A DNA stretch of 64,000 bases from Arthrobacter sp. Hiyo8 (GCA_001549895.1 AP014720.1:62001-126000); one strand, 5' to 3'. Shown: positions 38,693-49,038, counted from the stretch's first letter. Numbers and translations are program-made. The notes: generated by a model from the sequence alone, not told the origin.

Positions 38693-39928
38693 ATGGTTCG
38701 GTTTATCGGTTTGGATGTTCATCGGGATTTCGCGCAGATCGCTGTTCTTCAGGACGGTGAGGTCCGTGACGCCGGTCAGGTGGCATGCCGGCCAGACGCG
38801 TTGGTTGGCTGGGCACGGAAGCTCGGTCCGGGCGATCAGGTGGCGTTGGAAGCGACTGGCAACAGTGAGGCGATCGCCTTGCTGATCAGGCCGTATGCCG
38901 GCCGGGTCGTGGTATCGAATCCGTTGAAGACCCGCGCGATCGCGGAGGCGAAGGTGAAAACGGATAAGGTCGATGCCCGCATCCTTGCCCAGTTGCTTGC
39001 CGCGGATTTCCTGCCACCGGTGTGGTTGCCCGACGAGCGTACCGCGCGGCTGCGCCGTATTGTCGGTCAGCGCACTCAGCTGGTCCGGGAGCGCACGCGG
39101 ATCAAGAATCAGGTGCATGCGGTTCTGGCCAGGAATCTGCTGCCGCGCCCGACGGCCACCGATCTGTTCGGCAAGGCCGGGCGGGCCTGGCTCGGCCTTC
39201 AGGTGCTACCGCCGGATGAGCGGGACACCGTTCACGCGCTGCTGCGGCACCTGGATTTCCTGGGTAATGAGCTGGCTTCCTATGAGCAGGCCCTGGCAAC
39301 CGAAGCGCTCACGGATGCCACGGCACGCAGGCTGATGACGATACCCGGGGTGTCCACGGTCGTGGCCATGGCGTTGATCGCCGCGGTGGGCGACTTCAGG
39401 CGGTTCCCTACCGCCGAGAAGCTGGTCGCCTACCTTGGGCTGCATCCCAGGGTGCGTCAGTCCGGAGGGCAGCCTGCACACCACGGCCGGATCACCAAGC
39501 AAGGCAATGCCCACGCCCGGGGCATGCTCGTGGAAGCGGCGTTCACCGCGGCACTGGCCCCGGGACCACTGCGGGCATTCTACTCACGGATCAAGGCCCG
39601 CCGGGGCTTCCAGATCGCCGTCGTGGCCACGGCACGCAAGCTGGCCACCCTGGCCTGGACGCTGGACACCCGCGGAGAAGAGTACGCGTTCGCCCGGCCC
39701 AGCCTGGTCGCGTTCAAACAACGCAAACTCGAGCTCACCTCCGGTGCTCCCCGCGCCGTGGCTCACCGCGGACCCGGATACGCCTACAACGACAAGCAGC
39801 TACGCCGCGAGGAACGGGAACTCGTCGAAACCGCTGAACGCGCCTACCAATTGCTCATTTCCAACTGGCAACCTCGCCGCCCGGCCGGAGCGAAGAAGAT
39901 CGAATTCACCCGACCCCGGCAAGAATGA
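38693..39928 (+). CDS. IS110-family transposase, copy 2
   Basis: 411 residues, identical in reading to the gene at 2862-4097: Asp8 in GLDVH, Glu53 in ALEATG, Asp91/Asp94 in KTDKVDAR, Ser near 257 in RQSGGQ. Strong GAGGAGAAAG ribosome site. It appears functional. A 434-codon frame starting at 39435 on the same strand is a shadow. Confidence 0.92.
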   Translation: MVRFIGLDVHRDFAQIAVLQDGEVRDAGQVACRPDALVGWARKLGPGDQVALEATGNSEAIALLIRPYAGRVVVSNPLKTRAIAEAKVKTDKVDARILAQLLAADFLPPVWLPDERTARLRRIVGQRTQLVRERTRIKNQVHAVLARNLLPRPTATDLFGKAGRAWLGLQVLPPDERDTVHALLRHLDFLGNELASYEQALATEALTDATARRLMTIPGVSTVVAMALIAAVGDFRRFPTAEKLVAYLGLHPRVRQSGGQPAHHGRITKQGNAHARGMLVEAAFTAALAPGPLRAFYSRIKARRGFQIAVVATARKLATLAWTLDTRGEEYAFARPSLVAFKQRKLELTSGAPRAVAHRGPGYAYNDKQLRREERELVETAERAYQLLISNWQPRRPAGAKKIEFTRPRQE

Positions 39929-41274
39929 GATTCCGCGCTGGGGTTTCCTGGTCGGCCCGTGCCGCAGGGAGATTACCGTGGCCGCCCCTCCGCCCTCAAG
40001 GGTCACTGTCGTGATCGCTGCGCGACGGCCTCCGGCCGCCCTTGACCCCGGAGCCCCGCGGCCCGGTCAACAGCAGCAGGAGCCAACCAGGACAGACCGA
40101 CCCGCCCGACTTGACGATTTCATCCGTCGTGTAGATGACTTTCCGCAGCGCCGGTGGGAAAGCCAGGAAGGGGATGAACCGTTCCCAGGCGTTTTCCCAG
40201 GTCTTGAGAGCTGCCGGGTACTTTTGTCCCCATTCCCCGGCGGCGAACTCCTCCCGGGCCGTCAGGGCCGCTTCGATGGTCGGGGCGGTGTAGATGTTCC
40301 GCAGGCAGGCCGCGACCTTCTTCCTGTCCCCGTAAGCGACGAAGCGCATGGAGGCCCGGACCAGGTGCACGACACAGGTCTGCACGGTGGTGTTGGCCCA
40401 GGTCGCCTGGATCGCCTCGGGGAACCCGGTGAGCCCGTCGCAGCAGGCGATCAGCACGTCTTTGACACCGCGGTTGGCCAGTTCCGCGCAGACCCCTGCC
40501 CAGAACTTCGCCCCTTCGGAAGCCTGGATCCAGATCCCGAGCACGCGCTTGACCCCGTCAAGATCCACGCCGACGGCGATGTGGGCGGCTTTGTTCTTCA
40601 CCTGATGCCCGTCCCGGATTTTCACCACGATCGCGTCCAGATACAGGATCGGGTAGATCGGATCCAGCGGCCGGGACTGCCAGGCCATGACCTCTTCGAG
40701 GACGTCGTCGGTGATCTTGGAAATCGTCTCGCGGGATAGTTCGGTACCGATCGTCGATTCCAGGTGGTGTTCGATGTCCCGGATCGTCATTCCACCTGCA
40801 TAAAGGCTGATGATCATGTCATCGAGCCCGCCGGTGCGCCGTGAACCTCTTGGAACCAGTTGCGGGTGAAGGTGCCCGCCCGGTCCCGCGGAATGGCAAG
40901 ACCGACGTCTCCGACCGTGGAGGCCACCGTTTTGGGGTAGCTGCCGTTCCTGGAGTTCGGCAGCAGCCGGGCAGCAGGATCACCCTTTTCATACCCCAGA
41001 TGCTCGCTCAGTTCGGTCTGCAGGCCCCGCTCAAGCACGGCCTTGATCATCAGGTTCAGGAACCCGTCCTTGCCATCGATCTGAAGCCGGCCGGCATCGA
41101 TCTGTTCCATCAGCTCATCAAAGGCACCCGAGGCCTTGAGCGCCTCGAGGTCCCCAGCCGCGGCAACCTTTTCCGCGAGTTCCGCACCGAGCTCTTCATG
41201 GGAATCAATCATGGACAAAGTGTTCTCCAATCACACGAGGACCGGAACCCCTACACAATCCATCTGACACCCTC

Positions 41275-41282
41275 GGAAGAGA
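41275..41282 (+). repeat. Target-site duplication B, right copy (ggaagaga)
   Basis: The reverse complement of tctcttcc at 4674-4681. It joins directly to the Tn3B C-terminal half. Tn3A carries the uninterrupted equivalent, ggaagaaa, near 37858. Confidence 0.85.
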
Positions 41283-42322
41283 CACTGCGCGCAGCGAACC
41301 ATGCGATCATCAGCTATCACCAGAAGTTGCCGCTGACCCCGGTCTTCGGCACCGGGACCTTGTCCTCGTCCGATGGCCAGCGGTTCCCGACCCGGGGAAA
41401 GTCCATCACGGCCAGGGCAATGAGCCGGTACTTCGCGAACGAAGGGCTTTCAACATACACACACGTGACCGATCAGCACACCACCTACGGCACGAAGATC
41501 ATCGTCGCGACCAAGCGCGAAGCCCATTACGTCCTCGACGAAATCCTGGGGAACGCAACCGACATCCCCATCACCGAACATGCAACGGATACCCACGGAG
41601 TCACTCTGGTGAACTTCGCGTTGTTCGACCTGCTTGGACTCCAGCTTTCTCCGCGCATACGGGACCTGGGCAAGATCACCCTGAACCGGATGGGGTCCCG
41701 TGCGCAGGTCGAAGCCGACTTCCCGAACACCGGGTCGCTGCTGACACGCAAGCTGAACACCGATCTGATCGCCGAACACTACGACGATATGTTGCGTGTG
41801 GCAGGGTCACTGAAATTCGGGCACGCCACCGCGTCGTTGCTGGTGGGCAAGCTGTCCGCCTCGGGGCGGCAGAATGCGTTGGCGGCGGCGTTGAAGGAGT
41901 ACGGGTCGGCGAGGAGGACCATCTACGCTGCCCGCTACCTGGCTGACCCCGAGTACCGGCGCCGAATCTCCCGTCAGCTGAACAAGGGAGAGTCACTGCA
42001 CGCCCTGAAACGGGATCTGCTCTACGCGCACGAGGGCGCCGTCCGCGCCCGGCACCTGGAGCAGCAGACCGAGCAGGCATGGTGCCTGACCCTGGTCACC
42101 AACGCCGTCGTCGCGTGGACCACCGAGTACTACGGCCTGGCCGTCGAATCGATGCGGACTGCCGGGCGGCGTATCGACGACGAGGTGCTCACCCACATCT
42201 CCCCGGCGCACAGCGAGAACATCAACTTCTTCGGATCCATCGACGTCGACATCGAGGGTGAGCTGGCGCAGCTCGGCCCCACTGGTTACCGGCCCTTGCG
42301 GGTCCGCGACACGCTGTTCTAA
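41275..42322 (+). pseudogene. tnpA: Tn3-family transposase (Tn3B), C-terminal part, cut by IS256
   Basis: Begins at the IS junction (EETLRAANHAIISYHQ) and reads in one frame to TAA at 42322. Catalytic core: GTLSSSDGQRFPTRG, EHATDTHGVTLVNF, LNKGESLHALKRDL. The end LVTNAVVAWTTEYYGLAV...YRPLRVRDTLF is intact, unlike Tn3A. Its N-terminal partner is 4682-6647. The right terminal repeat of Tn3B was not found to the right. Confidence 0.9.
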
Positions 42323-42916
42323 CGCGCGAGGGCATCGGATGGCTGCACATGACCCTAGACCGAAGTTCTACCGCAACGACCTTGCGATCCGTCCCCAGAG
42401 AGGACCTATACCCCGTACCCGTCGTACTACTGCGAGACGAGCCGGACGCCAGGGACGCGGCTGCGCCTGATGACCAAAGAGCACTTATCGGGAATTGTTG
42501 CGGCCTCCGGTTGCATCAACCACAATCGAGGACTACGGAGCCAGCCCATTTCATGTCAGGCCCAGAAAGCGTTAAGCCGGGCTTGGGGAGTTTGCGCCGG
42601 GCGGCCACGCTGTGCCACTCCGGGACTGATCGTTTCCGTCTTCACCTGTGCGGGGTCAGTTGTGAGCAAGATGGCGCGGCCGCAGCGAGCCTCGAACCCG
42701 CGGACCGGATGTTCCGTCCACCCCCACCGCTCTGCAGCCCGGCCGTCGACAGCTGCGGGCTTCGGTATCGGCGGTGGCCGGCACGGGGAGCCAAACACGC
42801 ACCCATCCGCTGCATCTGCGGGACTGGTGACGACTGACGTGATTCGCTTCGCTCATCGTGCGACAGTAAACCGTCCGCTCCTTCGGCGAGATGGGTCCAC
42901 CGTCGTCGGGCGGGCC
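42323..42916. other. Region after Tn3B transposase, no gene seen
   Basis: About 590 bp. Several short frames on both strands overlap and none looks like a protein. The matching ~40-bp Tn3 end might be expected here, but I could not recognise it. Confidence 0.4.
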
Positions 42917-43666
42917 TTATGAACTCAGGGGCTTCATGGGCATCCTGCGCAGGGCGGCTACCGCGAACACGACGGCGAGCGGCAGCGCGACGACGACGGC
43001 GCTCAGCCACGCCCCCGTGCCCTGCCAGCCTTGGACGGCAGCGTTAAGGGCCAGGACGCCGGTCGCCGCGGCGGCGAGCAGGAAAGCCGCGGCTGCGAGC
43101 GACGGCGTGAGGCCTGCCGGGAGCGCGGAGTCGCGCGGCAGGAGCCGCCATACGAGCAGAAGGACAAGGCCCAGCACCCCAAAGACCACGCGGTATTCGA
43201 CCACCTCGCCCCAGTGGTGCTCGGCGGCGGCCTGGGCACAGTCGAGGCCAGCGTAAGGTGCCTGAAGGACCGCGCACCTGGCGGCCGTATACGCGACGCC
43301 GGGGAGATCGCCGGCCACGAAGCCCGCGCCCCAGATCCGGCCGAACAGCTCCGATACGACGCCGCTCACGCCGACGGCGATCGCGCCAACTGCCGCGAGG
43401 CCTACCAAGGGGCGCACGAGCGCGCGCAATGGCAGCCGGGCGACGTCGCGAAAGGCCGGACGCAGGACCGGCGTCACGGTGCCGACCGGGCCGAAGCGGC
43501 GGACAGCCTCGCGCTCGGCGTCCTCCGGGTCAAGGCCCTGCCCACGGAGCCGGGCGGCGCACTCGCGCAGATGCGCCTCGGTCTCGGCGAGGAGCCTGCG
43601 CGCTGCGGCGGGATCGCCGTCGCGCGCGGCCACGAAGAGCTCGTCGAGGTATGCGTCGATGGGCAT
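42917..43666 (-). CDS. Membrane protein with HAAS/permease-prefix-like N-terminus
   Basis: 249 residues. The N-terminal ~70 residues (IDAYLDELFVAARDGDPAAA, RRLLAETEAHLRECAARL, LDPEDAEREAVRRFGP) match the helical HAAS/permease prefix seen in PadR partners. Then come about five TM helices (AAVGAIAVGVSGVVSELFG; VVFGVLGLVLLLVWRLL; LAAAAFLLAAAATGVLAL; AVVVALPLAVVFAVAAL). It follows the PadR gene by 27 bp, so both form an operon. Such membrane proteins bind or regulate the adjacent PadR or sense envelope signals; the exact role is unproven. Several plus-strand frames here are shadows. Confidence 0.75.
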   Translation of the reverse strand: MPIDAYLDELFVAARDGDPAAARRLLAETEAHLRECAARLRGQGLDPEDAEREAVRRFGPVGTVTPVLRPAFRDVARLPLRALVRPLVGLAAVGAIAVGVSGVVSELFGRIWGAGFVAGDLPGVAYTAARCAVLQAPYAGLDCAQAAAEHHWGEVVEYRVVFGVLGLVLLLVWRLLPRDSALPAGLTPSLAAAAFLLAAAATGVLALNAAVQGWQGTGAWLSAVVVALPLAVVFAVAALRRMPMKPLSS

Positions 43667-43693
43667 CTCTTCGGCCCGGCGCCGTTCCCGCGT

Positions 43694-44016
43694 TCACGAC
43701 GCCGCCCCAAGAACGCCCTGCACTGCCGCAGAGAAGCCTTTCCATTCCTCCACCCTGCGGGCAAGCTCTGCGTGCCCGGCCCGGTGAGCGCGTAGACGCG
43801 CCGGCGCCCGCCGGCGTCGTCCGCCCAGCGGCTCGCGACGCATCCCGCCGCCTCGAGCTTGTGCAACGCAGGGTAGACCGAGCCCTCCTGAAGCTCCAGC
43901 CTCGCGCCGCTGCGCTCGTGAATGCGCGCAATGAGCGCGTAGCCGTGCGCCTCGCCCGCTCCGAGCGAGCCAAGCAACAGCAGGTCAAGCTGTCCGTACA
44001 CTGAACTTCGTCCCAT
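43694..44016 (-). pseudogene. PadR-family transcriptional regulator (one frameshift)
   Basis: MGRSSVYGQLDLLLLGSLGA start, then winged HTH (HGYALIARIHERSGARLELQ, EGSVYPALHKLEAAGCVAS, GRRRVYALT). Near 43785 the frame must slip to reach the normal PadR end (HAELARRVEEWKGFSAAVQG), which stops at 43694. Without the slip it runs on into unrelated sequence to 43474. The joined length is ~108 residues, typical of PadR-s1. It represses by binding near its own promoter in known family members. The ATG at 44016 is next to catacctaga-type sequence. Confidence 0.8.
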
Positions 44017-45104
44017 GCCTAGAGAGTCTAGGTATGGGACGGGACGCTGACAAGAGCAAACAGCACTGCACGTCCAGCAAAGTCAGGGTGACTTTGACCT
44101 GTCCACAACCGGGGGCAAATCGGGTTATCCGCGGCTGGAAATTGCGAGCCGTTGAAGGTAGCCCCGCAGGGCACGGTCAACGGACCCCAGGGGGCCAGCG
44201 GCGTCTGGGGGTAGCGGAGAATCCATGCCAGGAACCGGGATTCTCTCCCGCCGCTGGTCCCGACTGTCAGCCGGACACCGAATTCCGGCCGGTGCGCAAA
44301 ACCAAGCTTCTTGCCATAAGTCAACCTCGTTCACGTGCCCCGCGCGAGAGTGGAGAGTACTTAACTATTCCGGGGGCAAGGACCGACCGGCCCGGCGGTT
44401 AGGCTGAACGAAGAAACGCCAGCCACCGGCTGAGAGCCAATCCAGTGGAATCGCTCAATCGACCAAGCCGAGCCCAGCGCCGGACTCCTTGCCGTTGACA
44501 GATCCTCGAACGCCCCAGCACTTTGCGCTGTCAGAAACGCGGCAAATAGCTCCGCGGCCCCAATCAATGTCATGTTAACGACTCCGTAGGCGCCCGAGGC
44601 CGCGGGACGGCTTGCCCGTCAAGCTGCCACCGGGGCAGCCTGAACCGCCGCCCGAAAGCAGGTGGTGCCGTCGCGGAGCATGGCCGGAGGACATCGAGGC
44701 GGCGCCGTGCAAGAGACAGCGTGGCTTTGACGTGGGTCTTGCCCTCAGCTCGTTTCCGATCGTAATAGCCGCGCGAGGCTGCGCAGACTTGAGCGCGGAG
44801 AGCGATGAGAGGTAGAGGGCCCGCAGGCCGGCGATCGTAGCGCCTGGGCCGATGGTGGTTGCCTCTGACTCTTCCGGGGTCACGGGGCGCCGGAGCCAGG
44901 CCCAGGACACCTTCTACTTATCGGCCGTTGGCCGGACGGCCGACCCGGACCACCGGCACCCGCCCGTGTCCGGGCCGGCCCTTGGTTCACCTGCTTTCCT
45001 TCGAAGCCGGCCTAAGATCCAATGCAGACTCCCGCGAAGACTTCCAGAGGGCGAAGAGAAAAACAGCACCGTGGCGGCCCCGGGAATGCGGGTGGCACTG
45101 ACGG
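44017..45104. other. Intergenic, no gene seen
   Basis: Almost 1.1 kb. Open frames on both strands (for example 44034-44402, 44575-44910) have random-looking composition and no starts with ribosome sites. The stretch may be decayed DNA. Confidence 0.4.
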
Positions 45105-46252
45105 CTACGGCCCGGAGCCGGCCCTGACCACGCGGTTCCGTCCGAGGGCTTTGGCCTGGTAGAGGGCGGTGTCGGCTTCTTCGATCATGCGTCCCAGTTC
45201 GGCGCCGGCGATCGTGCTGGAGGCGATGCCGTAGCTGACGGTGGGGAAGGGGATGCCTCCGGGTGCCTGTGCCGCTGCCAGGCGGCGGCTGATCAGGGCG
45301 GTGATGATCTCCGCGCTCTCCGGGTTGGCGCCGGGCAGCAGGATGATGAATTCCTCCCCGCCGTACCGTCCGACGAGGTCGGTGTGGCGGACCGAGGCCT
45401 GGCAGGCCGCGGCGAAGGCCTGGATCGCGGCGTCGCCCGCGGCGTGGCCGTGGCCGTCATTGAGGGCTTTGAAGTGGTCCAGGTCGGCGAGGATCACGGT
45501 GGAGACCGACCCGGCCGTGTGCAGCCGGTCGATCTGCTTCGCGGCGAGTTCCAGGAACGCGGTGCGGTTCAGGAGCCCTGTCAGCCCGTCGCGGGTGGCG
45601 CGTTCATTGAGTCCGTTGATGAGCTGTTCGTTGCTCAGCGCCGTCATGCTGAAGGACACGGTGACCAGAAGCACGATGGTGAGCACGCTGGTCACGGCGG
45701 GGCTGAAATAGGTGCGGAAAGCCGGCCGTCAGGTCCTTCCACCAGGAAAACCGGCCACCGGCAGAAATAGTATCCCGCCAGGATCCCGGCAGCCAGCGCC
45801 AGGGTCCGGCGGACCTGGGAACTGCCGGGCTTCAACAGCCAGAGTTCACGGGTTGCCAGGCCCATGCCGACGGCCATCATGACCAGGTACACCGGGGCGC
45901 CGGACCAGGGGTTGGAGGCCGGGTTCTCCAGGGCCGAGGCGAGGGCCGTGGCGGCCGGTGCCGTGAGGAGCTGCCATCGCGGCACCGGCAGCAGCCTCAA
46001 TGAGCGGGAACCGGCCCACACGCTGAACGCCCCCGCGACGAGCAGGGCGTTGCCGGCCGGACCCGCCCAGAGCTGCTGGGGTGTCCCGGTGAGCAGGAAC
46101 GCGACGTTCCCGGCCAGGAAAAACGCGAGGGCAACGCACCACCACCCGCTGTACGCGGACCGGGTCCGGCGGAAGGACCCGTGAAAGAGCAGGCACAGGG
46201 TGAGTGCGACAACGCCCAGGGCGAATCTCAGACTGAGAGTATCGAGCACCAT
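45105..46252 (-). pseudogene. Membrane-bound GGDEF diguanylate cyclase (one frameshift)
   Basis: ATG 46252 (MVLDTLSLRFALGVVALTL). Six or seven TM helices make a MASE-like sensor; the frame slips near 45715, then a last TM (VLTIVLLVTVSFSMTAL) and a GGDEF domain: DGLTGLLNRTAF, ILADLDHFKALNDGHGHAAG, the active site GRYGGEEFIIL, and IEEADTALYQAKALGRN. The GGEEF active loop and the metal-binding Asp are intact; no RxxD inhibitory site precedes the loop. It would make c-di-GMP at the membrane. No neighbouring EAL protein or obvious operon partner. Confidence 0.82.
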
Positions 46253-46870
46253 GGTTCGTTCCCTTCCAAAAGACAACCCAGCCTAACCCTGCATCACTGC
46301 GGGGCGCGGGATGCCCGGACGTGCCGCAAGGCCGCATCGGTCCCTGGAAAACGAGTACCTGATACTCGTATGCGGTGGACGGCAGCCGGTATTTACTTAA
46401 GACAGGAGCATAAGGGTCCGTGCCGGCGCGGTTCACGGACCCATGGGACGGGGCCGACGATGAGAGAGTCTCTTGAGCCAGGTGCTCGAGCTCTCACCCC
46501 AGTCGTCGCCGGCCCCCGCAGGTGCAGGCCGGTCCGTCGTGCGGAGGCACCCCGGTGGAGGTGCAGGACGCGGTTCGGGGCATCAGCCCTGCCAGTTCAC
46601 GGCTGAGAACGGCGCTCTGGTCTGCGCTTCTTGGGCCGGAGTTGACTGGAGCAACGGCCTTGAAGGGCCGGCCCCGGTCTCCCGGCCCGGCTGTCCGACG
46701 CGGATGGCGGAGGGGAGTCCGCAGCCCCAGGGTCAAGGGACATCCACGTCCTGTCTCGCGGGGCCAGCGGCGGGAGCCTCCGCCGCTGGCCCCTCGAAGC
46801 AGCTCCTTCGGACCACCCTGTCAATGGAGAGCATCGTCACTGCGGGTAGCTCGCCCGTAGCGCTGGAACG
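46253..46870. other. Region upstream of IS30, no gene seen
   Basis: About 620 bp; it includes the promoter of the GGDEF gene on the minus strand. Plus-strand frames at 46473-46860 are not convincing. Confidence 0.35.
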
Positions 46871-48323
46871 GGACGGATTCAACCGGTCGTCGCAACACCT
46901 CGATTCTGGAGGTAGCGATGGGCAGGCCAGCAGGCTGGATGAAGGCGTTGACGGGCAGATCTGCGATGAAATCACCCGGGAAGCCGTCATTACGGCGGGA
47001 CACCGAGCGGGCGTTCTGGCGTGCGATCGCGACGGGGTGCACGAGCGAGGTGGCGGCGACATCAGTCGGCGTGTCGCAAGCGGCTGGCACGCGCTGGTTC
47101 CGGGATCGTGGCGGCATGCCGACGTTCATGCTCACATCACCCAAAGGCCGGTACCTTTCGTTCGAAGAACGGGAAGAGATCGCGCTGTTGAAAGCGCAGG
47201 GCAGCGGTGTGAGGCAAATTGCCCAGGAACTGAAACGGAGCCCGTCAACGATTTCCCGGGAGCTTTGCCGGAACGCAGCTACTCGCGCGGGGAAGCTCGA
47301 CTACCGTGCCTCGGTCGCGCAATGGAAGGCAGAACGGTTCGCCCAACGCCCGAAGACCGCCAAGCTTGTCACGAATGAACGGCTGCATCAGTACGTCCAG
47401 GACAAGCTCGCCGGTGTCGTCCGGGCACCTGACGGTCGTATCGTCACCGGCCCTGGGGCGCCGGAGTGGACGGGCAGGAACAAGCCGCACCGGGGCGACC
47501 GTGAGTGGGTGACAGCGTGGAGTCCGGAGCAGATCTCCAACCGGCTCAAAGTCGATTTCCCGGATGATGAGTCCATGCGTATCTCTCACGAGGCGATCTA
47601 CCAGGCTCTCTACATCCAAGGCCGTGGAGCGCTCAAACGCGAGCTTGTTCTGCATCTTCGTACGGGGCGCGCACTGCGCGTACCGAGAGCCAGGTCGAAA
47701 CGGCAGTCCTGGGCTCATGTCACCGAGGAAACCCTCATCAGTAACCGCCCTCCCGAAGTCGCCGATCGCGCCGTTCCCGGCCATTGGGAAGGGGACTTAG
47801 TGATCGGCCTGCAACGATCGGCGATCGGTACCCTGGTCGAGCGGACGACACGGTTCACCATGCTGATCCACCTACCTCGCGAAGAAGGCTACGGAATCAT
47901 CCCACGGACGAAAAACGGACCCGCGCTGGCCGGCTACGGCGCCGTGACGATGGCAGACGCCCTCGCCAAAACGATCACGACACTACCCCAACAACTGCGT
48001 CAATCGGTGACCTGGGATCGCGGCAAGGAACTCTCCGACCACGCCAGATTCACCGTCGACACCGGGGTAAGGGTCTACTTCGCCGACCCGAAGAGCCCCT
48101 GGCAGCGAGGCACGAACGAGAACACGAACGGGCTGCTGCGCCAATACTTCCCGAAAGGCACCGACCTGTCCCGATGGAGTAGCGATGACCTCGCAGCGAT
48201 CGCGCACACCCTCAACACCAGGCCACGTAAAGCACTCGGCTGGAAGACGCCCGCCGAAGCGCTCGAGGAACAGCTACGATCAGTTCAACAACCCGGTGTT
48301 GCGACGACCGGTTGAATCCGTCC
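46871..48323 (+). mobile_element. IS30-family insertion sequence, intact
   Basis: About 1.45 kb. Perfect inverted repeats of 29 bp at 46871-46899 and 48295-48323 (outer ggacggattcaaccggtcgt). The right repeat overlaps the last codons of the transposase. It lies just downstream of the response-regulator stop (48372, minus strand), so it need not disrupt that gene. Target duplication not resolved. Confidence 0.85.
46918..48315 (+). CDS. IS30-family transposase
   Basis: 465 residues, intact. N-terminal HTH (RRDTERAFWRAIATGCTSEV), then the IS30 HTH_38 region (YLSFEEREEIALLKAQGSG, QIAQELKRSPSTISRELCRN). DDE core: VPGHWEGDLVIGLQRSAIG (Asp), SVTWDRGKELSDHARF (Asp), and SPWQRGTNENTNGLLRQYF (Glu). 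ATG 46918 has GGAGG 6 bp upstream. It is the only intact full IS outside the nests, and probably active. Confidence 0.93.
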   Translation: MGRPAGWMKALTGRSAMKSPGKPSLRRDTERAFWRAIATGCTSEVAATSVGVSQAAGTRWFRDRGGMPTFMLTSPKGRYLSFEEREEIALLKAQGSGVRQIAQELKRSPSTISRELCRNAATRAGKLDYRASVAQWKAERFAQRPKTAKLVTNERLHQYVQDKLAGVVRAPDGRIVTGPGAPEWTGRNKPHRGDREWVTAWSPEQISNRLKVDFPDDESMRISHEAIYQALYIQGRGALKRELVLHLRTGRALRVPRARSKRQSWAHVTEETLISNRPPEVADRAVPGHWEGDLVIGLQRSAIGTLVERTTRFTMLIHLPREEGYGIIPRTKNGPALAGYGAVTMADALAKTITTLPQQLRQSVTWDRGKELSDHARFTVDTGVRVYFADPKSPWQRGTNENTNGLLRQYFPKGTDLSRWSSDDLAAIAHTLNTRPRKALGWKTPAEALEEQLRSVQQPGVATTG

Positions 48324-48371
48324 GGCACTGCCGTGGCGGGTTTCAGGCGTACTTGGGTCTCACCCCTGCGG

Positions 48372-49038
48372 TTACGGCACGGTGTAGGAGTTCAGCGGCC
48401 GGCCGGTGGTCCCGTAGGTGAGGTCCAGGATGAGGAGGCCCTTGCGTTCCAGCACACTGAGGTAGCGCTGGGCCGTCGGGCGGCTGATCCCGAGCTGCCC
48501 GGCGATCTCGGCGGCGCTGAGGGGACCCCGGCGGCGCGGACGGCGTCGAGCGTTTTTTGCATGGTGGGCTGCAGGCGCGGCGCCGGGCGGCGGGCCTGAC
48601 CCCGGCCGTGCGGGCGTTGTAGAGGCTGTCGATGGTTGCCTGGTTGGCGGTTGATGCGGATTCCAGCTCTTGCCGCCACTTTTGGTAGGCCTCCAGCTGT
48701 GTGCGGAGCCGGTCAAAGCTGAAGGGCTTGACGAGGTAATAGACTGCGCCGCTGGACATGGCTGATTTGACGGTGGCCAGGTCCTGGGCGGCGGTGATGA
48801 TCATGCAATCAACCGGGGTTCCGGCCGCCTGCAGGGATCGCAGCAGGGAGAGCCCGTCTTCGTCCGGAAGGTGCACATCCAGCAAGAGCAAGTCCGGGTT
48901 GAGACGCGCGATTGCCTCCCGCGCGGCCGCGGCGCTGTACACCTGGCCCACGCATTCGAAACCGTCAACCCTGGCCACGCGGGCCGCGTGGATCCCGGCG
49001 ACCCGGAAGTCGTCGTCAACTACCAATGTCCTGATCAA
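48372..49038 (-). pseudogene. CitB/DcuR-type response regulator (frame broken twice)
   Basis: TTG 49038, with AGGAG 8 bp before it, opens IRTLVVDDDFRVAGIHAARV, a receiver domain. Phospho-Asp is in LLLLDVHLPDEDGLSLLR, and the switch Lys in YYLVKPFSFDRLRTQLEAY. A linker follows with frameshifts near 48600 and 48540, then a winged HTH (LSAAEIAGQLGISRPTAQRY, LERKGLLILDLTYGTTGRP) ending 48372. The DNA-binding end is that of the CitB/DpiA/DcuR group, which responds to di- and tricarboxylates. It overlaps the kinase gene by ~23 bp. Confidence 0.82.

Larger units (their letters stand above)
38429..40125 (+). mobile_element. IS110-family element nested in IS256 copy 2
   Basis: The duplicate of 2666-4361 in opposite orientation. 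The IS256 frame is interrupted at exactly the same position, so the two nests descend from one insertion event rather than two. Confidence 0.85.
38158..41212 (-). pseudogene. IS256-family transposase, copy 2, split by IS110 and frameshifted
   Basis: N-terminal part 41212-40126, C-terminal part 38428-38158. The same split before NAIESLN as in copy 1. A missing C near 40865 adds an early frameshift after RAGTFT, so this copy is doubly broken. Copy 1 shows the correct reading TFTPQLVPRGSRRTGG at that place. Confidence 0.88.
38117..41274 (-). mobile_element. IS256-family element, copy 2, carrying a nested IS110-family element
   Basis: An inverted duplicate of 1516-4673, with the same 3158 bp and the same IS110 insertion point. 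Differences seen are run lengths: three C instead of four (near 40865), and three changes near 40045-40065. The flanks are tcttgagt on the left and ggaagaga on the right, again unmatched. Positions map to copy 1 as about 42790 minus coordinate. Confidence 0.9.

Noticed and set aside
39435..40739. A 434-codon frame on +
   Set aside because: It is a shadow of the IS110 and IS256 transposases, Pro/Arg/Ser-rich with no motifs.
1516..41274. A composite transposon formed by the two IS256 nests
   Set aside because: The swapped target duplications show inversion between two separate insertions; a composite element would have the same duplication outside both copies.
43031..44004. Plus-strand frames of ~250 codons opposite the PadR pair
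   Set aside because: Both are shadows; the minus strand has TM helices and HTH motifs.
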